A stretch of 64,000 nucleotides of DNA from Hyaloscypha bicolor E (Eukaryota > Ascomycota > Leotiomycetes > Helotiales > Hyaloscyphaceae), in contig NW_020194551.1 in assembly GCF_002865645.1 (NCBI RefSeq), positions 282,877 to 346,876 of the forward strand, given 5' to 3'. Each line of letters begins with the position of its first letter. Position 1 is the stretch's first letter. Position numbers and translations under genes: made by a program. Positions 11,276 through 21,308 of the stretch are shown here, piece by piece. The notes below the pieces were generated by a model. It searched no databases, was not told where the DNA came from, and worked only from the letters and a program-made list of their open reading frames with translations.

Positions 11276-12689
11276 AATTCTAAATATATATCTGTGAGTC
11301 CCAGCCCAAAATGAAATGGTGTCACGGAACTAATGCTCATATGCTTTGGTCCGAACCGGTGCTAGGCTTGAATTTACCGAGTGCTCGGCATTGGTAATAG
11401 GGGGGTCGACCCGCTAACAGAATATCGTGCCTTGGGGACGATGGCTTTATAATTTTAAATAAGAAGTTTTTCGTCGGTCTTGCTGGGAAGGTGAGGTGAT
11501 GCGGAGAGGGGTGTCTATAGTTATGAGCCATCACTCCTTAGCAGCTTCCGTTGGCCTTCTAAACCAGCACAGATGGTATAGCCCTCATCAGGTTCCCTAC
11601 TTTACCGTTCTTGGGTTTAGCACCCTCCGGACTCCGGAGACTACCCGTGTACGACCATAGACAAAAGAAAACAGGGCATCCCATCCGATCTGCCATGCTT
11701 AAGCCTTTGGTCGACAGAGTAGTGGAGTGCGTGAGCTGGCGCGAATGAGTAGTGTTGTGCGCCCATTTTTCTGTGTTGGGGGGGGGAGCAATTTTGGCGA
11801 TGGATTAGGAAACTAAGCGAGACTCAAGACAGGGGGTGAATGCCTTTCTTTCTAGCTAACCTAGAAAGCTGTTAATGTAAATAATTTTTGAGAGAGCGCT
11901 TAGCTACAATTCAAACAGAATTCCTATTGAAATGACCCTCGAATATATTACTGCGCTCGGAATTGCCTCCCCACGTTTTAGTACACACACCAGCCTACGT
12001 TCCAATCTAATATCCAGCGACTCTCTTAGGAACAGCCATGCTCAAACAACCCAATAGGATCTAAGCATACCTCGACTTTCTCCTATCAACTTGTTACGCC
12101 CTCTTGTTTTATGAAATCCCTGCATTCAGCAGACACTGACTCTTGGCTCGGGGTTAACGGAACCTAGCTCAAACCCCCGAAAAAAAGAAGTACTGATCTA
12201 CTTTTACTCGTAGTGAAAAGAAATCTGAGCCCTACATGAGAGCACGAAAGGAACTTGGAGTATTCCTTTGGGCGAGGAAGTTAAAAGAGGACAAGCTCTT
12301 AAATTTATATCGGCACTTGCTAATCTGCACCTCTTCACATCAGAGAGTCCTTAGAAGAGAGAGCATATCCAGAGCCAATGAAAGATGCAATATCTATAAT
12401 TCGATGCTAGAGATCGAGATCTAAAAGGGATTTCTAATCGTATTGGGCAGGAAAGAAGCCGCCGATTGGTACGCCATTCATTCTGATGATTCTATATGCG
12501 TTAATGACCTGTCCTTATTACCGTTTTTAAAAGGGTTTTATGATCTCCTAAGTAACTCCTACGAGAGTTAGCGAAAATATTATGGCTGATTTTTGCTGAT
12601 CAGTGATGTCATACAACGTGCGGAAATTCCGAGAGAAGCCCTCTCATCTCCACGACATCACTTCGCCTTTCTAAATCCCTCCTTGCAGA
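11276..12689. other. Intergenic, no gene seen
   Basis: Short frames only, none with family resemblance or plausible splice structure. A G9 run lies near 11778-11787. Confidence 0.5.
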
Positions 12690-15414
12690 TTGCAAGTGCA
12701 GCAAGTATGGAGAATCATCAAACTCAGTTATATTTCCCCCTTGAACACTAACGAGCATGAAATCCGACTCGTTCGAGCCGCAAGCGAAGAGGTCAGCTGC
12801 CACGTTGAGACTGCGAACCTGGACCTGAGTCCGTCTCATAAAGCGCTGTCCTACGAATGGGGAGCTGAGAACGGCCCTGAGAGAGAGGTTATATTGGATT
12901 CCGGCCGCGTGAGTGTGCGAGAGAATCTGTGGTGGGCGTTGTACTATTTGAGAGATTAACTGGAACGTCGCGTCCTTTGGATCGATGCCATTTGTATCAA
13001 TCAGTCGACATCAAAGAACGAAATCACCAAGTTTCTAAAAGGGGAGAAATTTATTCTCGGTCTATTAGGGTTGTTGCGTGGCTTGGCCAGGAGAACAATT
13101 GGGAAAGTGATTCCACTCTGGCGATGCTCTTTTTGCAACCACTCCTTGCAACTCGGAGTCCGAGTGCCGGAATCCTAAAGGTAGTTTTAGGCCGGAAATG
13201 GACGAATTTCGTCTCCACAGGCGTGCGTTAAGAGACTTTTGCGGTCGAAAGTACTCGTCGCTTCTTTGGATTATCTAGGAAATTGTTTGGCCTCAGAAAT
13301 TTTGATCCAATGCGGTCGGCACTCTGTCTCTTGGGATTTCTTAAGTGCGGTAGAATATGAGCTGGAAAACCTTCCCAGTCTTACCGAGATACCTTACTCG
13401 TTACAAGTATCTCCCTCTGGTCGATATCGCCCACTCAGCACCTTTCCAGCTATATGTGTGACGATGTAATCGACTGTGGCTCGAGAACCTTAAAAAGGTC
13501 ACGCAAGTCCATCTCTAGTAGACCTAGTCATACAATTCACAGATTCGGAGTGCTTTGATCGGCGACACAAAGTATTTGGGATGCAAAGGTTAGGTCAACC
13601 ATGCTGTTGAGATGCTGTGCTGGCGGATTATTCGCTGAGCCAAATGCTTTCCCAAGCTTTGAAACTCGAAATATATCCAGGCAAGAAAATTTTGGAACCT
13701 TTCGTCGCCGACACAATGAGGGATATAGCCGATCTGCTCACCGCTGTTGCACGTCCTCAAACTGGCATTCTCTGAACACTTGGCATATCCGTACACCAAA
13801 AGCTCGCAAATGGAATACGAGAATGGATGCCCACCCACCCAGCAATCAGTCTGAATGCCGAATATGGTGGTCGGATAATCTGGTTTCTTAACTCGAACGG
13901 AAAGATACTGGAATTTAAAAGATCACCAGGATTGTTTCGCTGTTATCCTGTGGTGCTCGGTGATGCGTTCTATAATCACATCGATCACATCAATCAAGAC
14001 CTGTTAGGGAGTCTTATCCTCGCAGACAAGAATGAATACCTTGAACGATTGGGATCCTCCGTCCTCTATCAAGAACGACCAAAGGCGCAACCGAGTGCTA
14101 TATTCAACCTCTTGTCATCAGTTATCCAAAGTCACAGAAATCCATCTTAACAAGAGTCAACCTATTTGGGAGTTACCTCAAGCTCAGGCAATAGCATATC
14201 AACTGTCTCCAATGAGGTGTTCAAAAACAAATCGGTATATTCACTCATTTCCAAGTCGTTGCCAACTGCAACTTTGGGAATCCTTACTACATTCGATTTT
14301 CCAGCATCGAGACGGAACATGGAGGAAGGGAACTGGTGGCAAGAGCTTTTGGAAAGGGCGAAGCCGGTCCTAAAACTGTCAAACCTTCGCTTGTTTATTA
14401 CCGACAGAGGTATTGTTGGAAGCTTGACCGGTGGTTGCGCTCTTAGAGATCGTGTTTGTGAACTTGGGGATGTGGGACGGCGTCTTGCTATTGTTTTTTC
14501 GAATATCGAAGTTGTCGGGAAGGGAATGGAGATCCTCCCTTTCAGAAAAAATCTTGGTGTTTCAGACGCGGCCAGGGAAGGGCAAAGAGAAGAAAGTTCG
14601 AAGGATAGCAAGGAGTCACATATTGAGCTACGCGTCGATGCTCCCACCCTTATGTTCCTCTCTGGATAATTTTAGTTAATCTATGCTGATGTGAAAAAGA
14701 GTCAGTGTCGAGACATCAGGGCGACACGACTGCCTTTAATCTGTCGAATGAAAAGTGCAACCGAGTTGTGGGCCCCCATCGGAGTTAATAACTCGTCTGG
14801 TACTCTACTCCGTAGATGGCAGAGTCCCACAGGCCTACTCCAGTGTAGTTCCTGACAGCTCTTCAAGACGGCATAGCTGTGCAAGATCTCGTAATGAAAT
14901 GTGACTATCTATCACTGCATGTCCAATGCAATGAGATTCTAGGGAAGATCATGTCGTCTGTGGACCCCGATTTGAGGCGTAAAGATGGCTTGGTCCAATT
15001 GGATTGGTCGTATTTACCGACAACGGCTCTTTACAGAAAAGACATGAATGCAGCAGGAGAATCACTTCACATGCGTAACTTTGTAAACGCGATCTCGAGT
15101 AATTAGGACGTGATGTGCGGAAGTCATATGAGATTTAATCCTTGGGGAGGAAAAGAGACAAATCGGCACTGTCCTTAGGATAAATGATGAGAACATCAGA
15201 ATTCCATTCTATTTACCGGATGGCAGCATGCCGAAGCACCACACGATAGCCCACCAACATTGGGCACTTCATCGAGGAGTTAGAGGCTCAAAAGCAGTCT
15301 CGGTTTGGATATCTCAGCCCAAAAAAACTAGAAATCGCGGCTTCAGGGAAGGGAAACCCTGCCAGCGTTATGAGCCAAAATATATGGATCACAGGCTGGG
15401 AGACTTGGCTATAA
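12690..15414 (+). pseudogene. Decayed HET-domain (heterokaryon incompatibility-type) gene
   Basis: Successive pieces in shifting frames follow the order of a HET protein: SYISPLNTNEHEIRLV, HKALSYEWG, a VRENLWWAL segment, RVLWIDAICINQ, then VVAWLGQ, LWII-EIV, ILIQCGRHSVSWD, a D-R-R-H-K-VFGM element, and much later RLFITDRGIVGS near 14,390. Breaks include TAA at 12957-12959, a frameshift at about 13,000-13,020, a TAG at about 13,276 where CAG is expected (C to T), another shift near 13,300, and several more to 14,100. The 5' limit rests on the HET N-terminus. The 3' limit is uncertain: an open frame ending at 15412-15414 (FGYLSPKKLE...) may be the true tail. Intact HET proteins trigger cell death on non-self fusion; this copy cannot encode one. 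Confidence 0.8.
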
Positions 15415-15440
15415 CTGCAAAACTGCTTCAGACTAGCGTT

Positions 15441-16467
15441 TTACGAAGGTCCGTGTATCATTCGTAATTGCAATGCAATGCCATAGTCTACTACATCTCC
15501 TCGTCCCCAGAGTCTAAAAGCGACACACAACTTCTCCAGCCAAGTCTTTTGTTCCATGGCAAGCCTGGCAAGTCTCGCATTGCCTTCGGTTTTAAACAAG
15601 GTTGACAATATCAATATGCCGGGATACATTCTTCCGATCATGAAATCATTCATCAATTCCTCCTCGTCTAGTAGGGACATGACCAAGAGGTTATAGACTA
15701 ACCTAGCAGAAACCTGGATAGCGAGATTTTCCGCTGCTTTCTTGAGTTGGGAGTCGATAATGATTGGGGATTCAGAACCCTGTCTCTGTCCATCCAAATC
15801 GCGGCCTAACGTAAGGTACTGCAGCCCTCGAATAAGTGTTCGTCGCGTATCACTGAGTTGTTGGAAAAGGGTGCCGGGTAGACAGGCTTTGCATTCGCAT
15901 GTGAAGCGCAGTACTTGATGTCGGTCACCTCTGGTCCTGCACTCGAAATCTGTATTGTAACAAAAAGTGATCTCCTCGCCCGCGACAATGTCCCTAGTTG
16001 CAAAACTTGCAATAATCTCTCCATTTGTAGATGGGACATTGCAATTGGGTATACACGAATGGTTGAAGCGCGAGTGAATCAGGAATAGCCCGTGTTTTGG
16101 TGGATTGTCTGATAATGCGAAGGAGTTCTCGGCGAATGCGTAGTTCATGCTTGAAAAAGGCCTGGCAGCATTGTCGCGGAGGGAAAGAAACTGTTGCTTC
16201 CCACGAGGTGTCGACTGTTGAAAGGTTTTCCGGACATCTTCTTCGGTGATCTCGTCGTGATGTTTCCGGATAACAAAGAGTGGCTTCTCTTCCAGGATCT
16301 TCGCCCCTCGCTCAATTTTCCTTGTGGCAAAAGCACCCCATCCTTTCCCATGTGATGGTTTTAATTCGAAAGGTGCATTGCTGGGGAGTTGAAGGCCGAG
16401 GTAGGCTAGAAGTGTTAGTCCGACGGAACAATGAGCAACCAGGGGACTAACGATGATTCTGAGACAT
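15441..16467 (-). CDS. SET-domain protein (putative lysine methyltransferase), 326 aa
   Basis: Two exons: 16467-16452 and 16405-15441. The 46-bp intron (GTTAGT...CTAAC...TAG) explains the otherwise missing start codon and puts the frame in phase. SET landmarks in order: GKGWGAFATRKIERG near residue 25, an AFAENSFAL segment near 95, NHSCIPN near 120, GEEITFCYN near 148, and a Cys-rich post-SET-like FTCECKAC near 173. The last 140 residues are helical and unrecognised. The family transfers methyl groups from S-adenosylmethionine to lysines, often with unknown targets in fungi. It is divergently arranged with the carrier gene, separated by 293 bp. No damage seen. The very short first exon is an inference from splice signals and should be confirmed by RNA. 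Confidence 0.88.
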
Positions 16468-16635
16468 AACCTTAGCTATCGACGAAGATATATCTTGAAC
16501 TTAGAATTCTTTGTGTCCAAAATCCCAAAGATCGAAGGCAGCATTTTCTTGCTCGATCTTGTTGACGGTTTGAAAGAAAAACAAACGGGTCGTTAATCTT
16601 ACAGTCGGGAGAGTGCCTTAGCGCTGGAGCGCTGG

Positions 16636-16708
16636 CCAATTGGAGTCATACAGGTTCCAGCACGTGATCGGATCAGGCTTGACCTCCAAAAATATTTTCA
16701 CACGTGAT
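16636..16708. promoter_or_regulatory. Divergent promoter with two CACGTGAT boxes and a CCAAT box
   Basis: The octamer CACGTGAT occurs at 16661-16668 and 16701-16708, exactly 40 bp apart in the same orientation. CCAAT lies at 16636-16640. CACGTG is the classic E-box of bHLH and Cbf1-type factors. The region between the SET start (16467) and the carrier start (16761) is the only upstream sequence of both genes, so shared control is likely. Confidence 0.5.
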
Positions 16709-16760
16709 AAAATCTTTCTTCATCCCCTTCTGTGCATCTTCCCTTCAACATTCTCGGGGA

Positions 16761-17739
16761 ATGGACATCACAAGCCTGATTGGAAACGTTGGAGCAAGCG
16801 CTACTGGCTCGATTATCTCGAAAGTTGTCACGTTTCCCCTTGATGTGCGAAACCCCAAACCTTGCTCATGAAACAAAGCTGACCATTATCTAGACCATCG
16901 CCGTCCAATACCAGACGTCTACTCGCCGCCCACTTCTATCTATCCCACTGAGAGCATACTATCGAGGCATCGGCGTGACGCTCATAACTGTGACCCCGGC
17001 GACTGCACTTTACCTTACCACCCGTGAGGCCGCCCAGATCGCCCTCCTCCCACACCTCGGCGATGGCTCTATCAATGACGCGGTGAGTAGAATCCTTCAG
17101 TTCTCTGGACTATGAGCGGTCACCAAGTGCCTCAGAATGCTAACAGTGGTCAAAACCTAGCTCTCGGGTTGCATTGCGGAGGTTGCAGGTAGTGTGCTCT
17201 TCACACCGATGGAAGTCCTGAAAGCTCGGCTACAGATCTCTCGCTCTGGTGAAGAAGGCAAACTGCTGTACCAACTGCGTGGAATTGCGAAGAAGGAGGG
17301 ATTTCGGGGGTTCTACCGAGGATATGTGATGGGGATTGCGAGTTATCTTCCATTTAACGTTATATGGTGGACCACGTATGGGAACATCAGGCGGAACATG
17401 TCGGAGAGAAGCCATGTAGCCCAAATTGCATGCGGAGCGGGGACTGCTGCTATGGCTTCTGCCGCGTTCATCCATCCGTTGGAATTAGTGAAGACGAGGT
17501 ATCAGGTGGCAACCAGCGACACGGTGGTGGCTGCAGGCGCGGTAGCAGGCTCAAGAAATTCAGATCAAGAGGGGCTGAGACAGGTTGCTCGAAATGTGAT
17601 GAAGGAAAATGGGGTCAAAGGATTTTATGCAGGCTTCCTCCCGACCTTGTCGCGAAGCGTGCCAAGTTCGATCATCATGATGATTGTGTTTGAGCATTTG
17701 AAGGCGGAAAGAAAGGAGAATGCTGAATCTGTTTTATGA
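16761..17739 (+). CDS. Mitochondrial carrier family protein, 283 aa
   Basis: Exons: 16761-16844, 16894-17082, 17161-17739, all phase 0, with GT...CTGAC/CTAAC...AG introns. The three carrier repeats are visible. FPLDT-I (residue 25) is spliced across the first intron and is a weakened form of the P-x-[DE]-x-x-[KR] signature; TPMEVLKARLQ (near 106) and HPLELVKTRYQ (near 196) are good forms. Each repeat carries its following GFRGFYRG or GVKGFYAG type element. Such proteins exchange small metabolites across the inner mitochondrial membrane. The substrate cannot be set from the sequence; general similarity suggests the wider group containing S-adenosylmethionine carriers, which would be a notable partner for the divergent SET gene, but that is inference. 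Length is normal for the family and the gene appears intact. Confidence 0.9.
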
Positions 17740-18098
17740 GTTGGCCCACAGAGGTACTGACAGTTCATAGAGGTACAATCCAAGTGTAGAGAATAGAATA
17801 TCGATTCGCATCGCCAATCTACCTATGTCGATCGAATTTATCGAGTGTCCGTTATTGTGAAAGCGTCTCGACTTCTCGAGAGGGGCAATCCGCTGGGTGA
17901 AGCATGGGGAACAAAGACGGGGAAAAGGAGTCGCGACGAGTGGGTCCTGCTTCCTTTGAGAGACGGGGCTAGTGGCAGAGGGTTGAAAAGGGACGAGAAA
18001 TGCATACAACCAAAAAAAAACGACGGAATGTCGATAAGGTTGAAAGAAATGTGACCAAGTCTCGGGTTAGTTGTTGTTCCTCGAAATAACGGCTTTTA

Positions 18099-18350
18099 TC
18101 CGTTACGCTGCGGCCAGCCTTGGGTTTTGCTTACAATTTTTCTCTCAATTTCAACTTCAAATACCATTCCACAAACAAACAATGGGTATAAATGCTCTTA
18201 TACACTTTTAGAAACCTTTTAAAACTACATATAGAGCAAGTTTTACTTCAATTTTATTAATATTCTAGAGATTAGGAGGAGTTGAAAAAGTAGGACTTTT
18301 GATGTTCCTTTAATTTAAGCGAAACCCAAGGCTGGCCGCAGCGTAACGGA
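18099..18350. mobile_element. MITE-like element with 36-bp inverted ends and TA flanks
   Basis: The 36-bp arms at 18096-18131 and 18318-18353 are reverse complements with a single C/T mismatch. The dinucleotide TA flanks the arm proper (TCCGTTACGCTGCGG) on both sides, at 18097-18098 and 18351-18352, as expected for a TA-target element. The inner roughly 185 bp are AT-rich and have no open frame. GC-rich arms around an AT-rich core suggest RIP or deamination of the core only, or simply the element's design. Confidence 0.75.
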
Positions 18351-18535
18351 TAACCTCGATAATTGTGGGGTGGTTATGGGGCCACCAAAACGCCGGATAT
18401 GGAAAGGACCGTTTTCTTGTTTCCTATATTCATTTGTAGCCCTCCGCTATACCGATATTGCCTCACCGTCAACCTTGCCATTAACTCAACTTCAACTTCA
18501 ACTTCTCTGGCACGCCTCAGGTCTTCAACGTCACC

Positions 18536-19471
18536 ATGGCTCTACAGACCAAAAACAAGCCGAGGAGGTCAGACCGAATCAAGAAACTGGACGTAGTCTC
18601 ATACGTAGAAACAAGGCTGTATACCAGAGCTGCCGTTGTCAAGAATGCCCCGGCCAAGAAAGCTTCAATCAAGACCACTCCAGCCAAGAAGACTCCGGCC
18701 AAAAAGGTTTCATCGTCCGATATTGATGACGAGTTGGAGGTTTGAGCAAGATGCTCAGGCCGAGAAAGCTCCAAACAAGAAAGTTCCAGCAAAAAAGCTT
18801 CCTGTCAAGAAAAGTCAACAGAAGACAGTGAACAAGGAGCCTTCGTCGTGCGAGGACGAGTTCCTTGATGGTGAAGATGAGGACTACAGTGCGTCGGTCA
18901 AGAAGGCTCCAGCAAAGGACGTGAAGTTTGAGGAGTCAGAATCATCGGATGATGAGGCTCATGACTACAGCGATCTTGATCCTTACGACAGCAGACAGAC
19001 GTTGACTTGGTGGGTTCTTGGTAAGTCAAGCTCATAAAATTATATATGTGGCGACTAACAGCCATCTTCACGAACAGGCACTTGGAATCTCCTTTTCCAG
19101 ATGGGGGTATATTGGATGATCAGAGCCAAGAAATCTGAAAGCTAATAGACAACTTTGATCACCAGCTTGAGCAAGCCCTCGCCACCTTGGAACGGATTCG
19201 GGCAAATCCCAACGAACACCATCCCACGTACGCAGAAATGTATCAACAACTGGCTTGGGACCCTGAGAGCCTGCGAGCGGCACTGGAGGCGGAACTCAGG
19301 CGACGCAGCCTTCATAGAGATCTTCGCTACATGAGCACTGCTGCGCTCAGTATTATGTTTGAAGTTTACGTATCTTTTGTAAAGGACGAAGGCGGTGGCC
19401 AGATTAACTCTGATGGGGGGTTGTCGTTATCTGTTCTTGATTTTCAGTATCGATCTGGGCTCATGGAGTGA
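18536..19471 (+). pseudogene. Lysine-rich, nuclear-type protein gene with a frameshift and a TGA
   Basis: Starts at CACCATGG (18536). The first part has RRSDRIKK and repeated PAKK motifs, as in histone-H1-like or disordered nuclear proteins. At about 18,740 the frame shifts by one base (GTTTGAG), and the new frame continues the same style (EKAPNKKVPAKK), then a Ser/Glu/Asp-rich acidic region. A 68-bp intron (19010-19077) joins LTW to HLESPFPDGG. A TGA at 19136-19138 interrupts a helical region (LIDNFDHQLEQALATLERI), which then runs to a stop at 19469-19471. A possible last intron ending at 19447 and an alternative KR-rich tail make the end uncertain. I do not recognise the family. A 40-bp intron could hide the shift but has poor signals. 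Confidence 0.55.
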
Positions 19472-21308
19472 GAATAAGGAAGAACAGGAACATGTCGAAG
19501 AGGCAAAAGAAATGGACCCTCTTTGGAGAGCATCAAGGAGTAAGACGAAGAGATGAGGAGCAGATCTTTTCGTAGAGATCTGAAGTTATTCTGCATCTGT
19601 TTTTAAGTCGTAATTTTCCTTTTGTTGAGAATTTGGCTACTTTGATACTGGGGTATTTCGGATTTTTAATAGTATGGCGTCTCTCGTATGCTGCTTAATA
19701 TATATTCAAGACATGTCTTTGAATAGCTCTGTTCTCCTGGATATTAAGTCAATTTGTGATATAATTTCACTTCAAATGTGTTTCTCTTAATATGTTTATG
19801 AATTTTCTCAAGCAGCAAGTGACTGCTAGCTTACTGATTTGCGAATTCAACCGTCGCAAACTATCAGCTTGCCAATTCCCCAAATTATTGAAATAACTTT
19901 CCCTTTTTACCCTCACCAACATTCGGCGAGTGCATGCATCCAATCAGACCTGTCAAGAAAACCCTCACACTCTCCTCACCCACTATAGCACCAAGAGCAC
20001 CATAAAGCTTGGTGAACACACCAATTAACTTATGTGCTTGTAATTTGTAATTCTCATGAGAGTTGAGATCAAATTTTTTTTTTTGAAAGAAATTCTATGC
20101 AGAGCATCCCTGGGATCCAACAAAGCAAAATCATTCTTGTTGATGTTTAAGTGAATGTCAACAATGTCAAGCCAGTTTGTGGGGATCCCCGGACCGCCCC
20201 TTTCTTGGCTGAAGGAGTCGTTGCTGTTTCACTTTCACCCTCTGAGAGTTATTGGGCACGATTTCGTGACGCCTTTCTTCCAGGAATGATTCAAATTTGA
20301 AGATGTAAATCGGGTCAATGAGGAGTGAAAATTTCGCTTGCTTCGTTTCGCTTTTACTTCCAGCACTTCAAAAGTCTAACCCCTCTACGCAAATAAATTA
20401 TATTCCATTAAAACAGGACAATATTTAAAATCATGCGACTCGCCTTCCTCCCCTTTGGCTCTAGATTAGATCGTGGCTGACATTTCTTGAAGTGCTTCGA
20501 GTGAAGAGAGGTTACACAAATAGTTTTTGCCGTGACGATAGTACTTTGCTTCAAAGGCAGCAATTGATTTCCAACCTTCTGACTAATTATCACTTAGGAG
20601 TCCTCCCCCAACAAATGAATCAATGGATCATGAAAGCATGAGCGAGGACTTGACGTTTTCGGTTGCTGCTATTGTTGGTTGGGAAAGAAGGACTCGATTA
20701 CTGTTCTAAGAGGGGATTTACAGGTCTATATAGGATAAGCAACTTACTTCTTTCACATCCATGTTGATTAGCCTTTGTAAAAGACAGACTGCCACCCTAC
20801 TCTTACTACAATGCCAAATCATCCCAAATTGGCAAGCCCCGTGAAATATATGATTCCAAGTGCTTAGCAGCGCCTGGCCTCGGTGATGCCAGGGTCCTCG
20901 GGAGCTACGAAAGCGCTGTGAGCTGAACCTGAACCCAACATCATGATTCTCCCATTACTACCACCAACGAATCGCCATGACGAAGCGTTTACACATCAAT
21001 CAAAATGGTATTCTCTTCGCCCTTGACCAACTTGTTTATCGCTTTACAGCTAACAAACACCGGATACAGAAAATCAATGCCCTCTAATCATGCGCGCGAG
21101 CGCTTGCTTGAAGATGGACTTCCATTGACGGCTGAGGTCAACGAAATCTCAGAATGCAACTCAAGTGTTGTCCAGAATACTTGAACCGGTGTCGATGGGA
21201 AACGTGGGAGAGATGGGATTTCAGGAGGGAGAAGGATACAAAATGCCTCGAGGAACACGGGTGTACAATATCCTCCCATCCCAGATACGATGCTTCTTTA
21301 CAGCACAG
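19472..21308. other. Intergenic, no gene seen
   Basis: Moderately AT-rich, with only short frames lacking family resemblance or splice logic. It probably contains the terminator of the lysine-rich gene and sequence beyond the dead reductase gene. Confidence 0.5.

Noticed and set aside
14162..14647. Minus-strand frame of 161 codons
   Set aside because: It overlies the HET C-terminal remains on the plus strand and has no motif of its own; a shadow.
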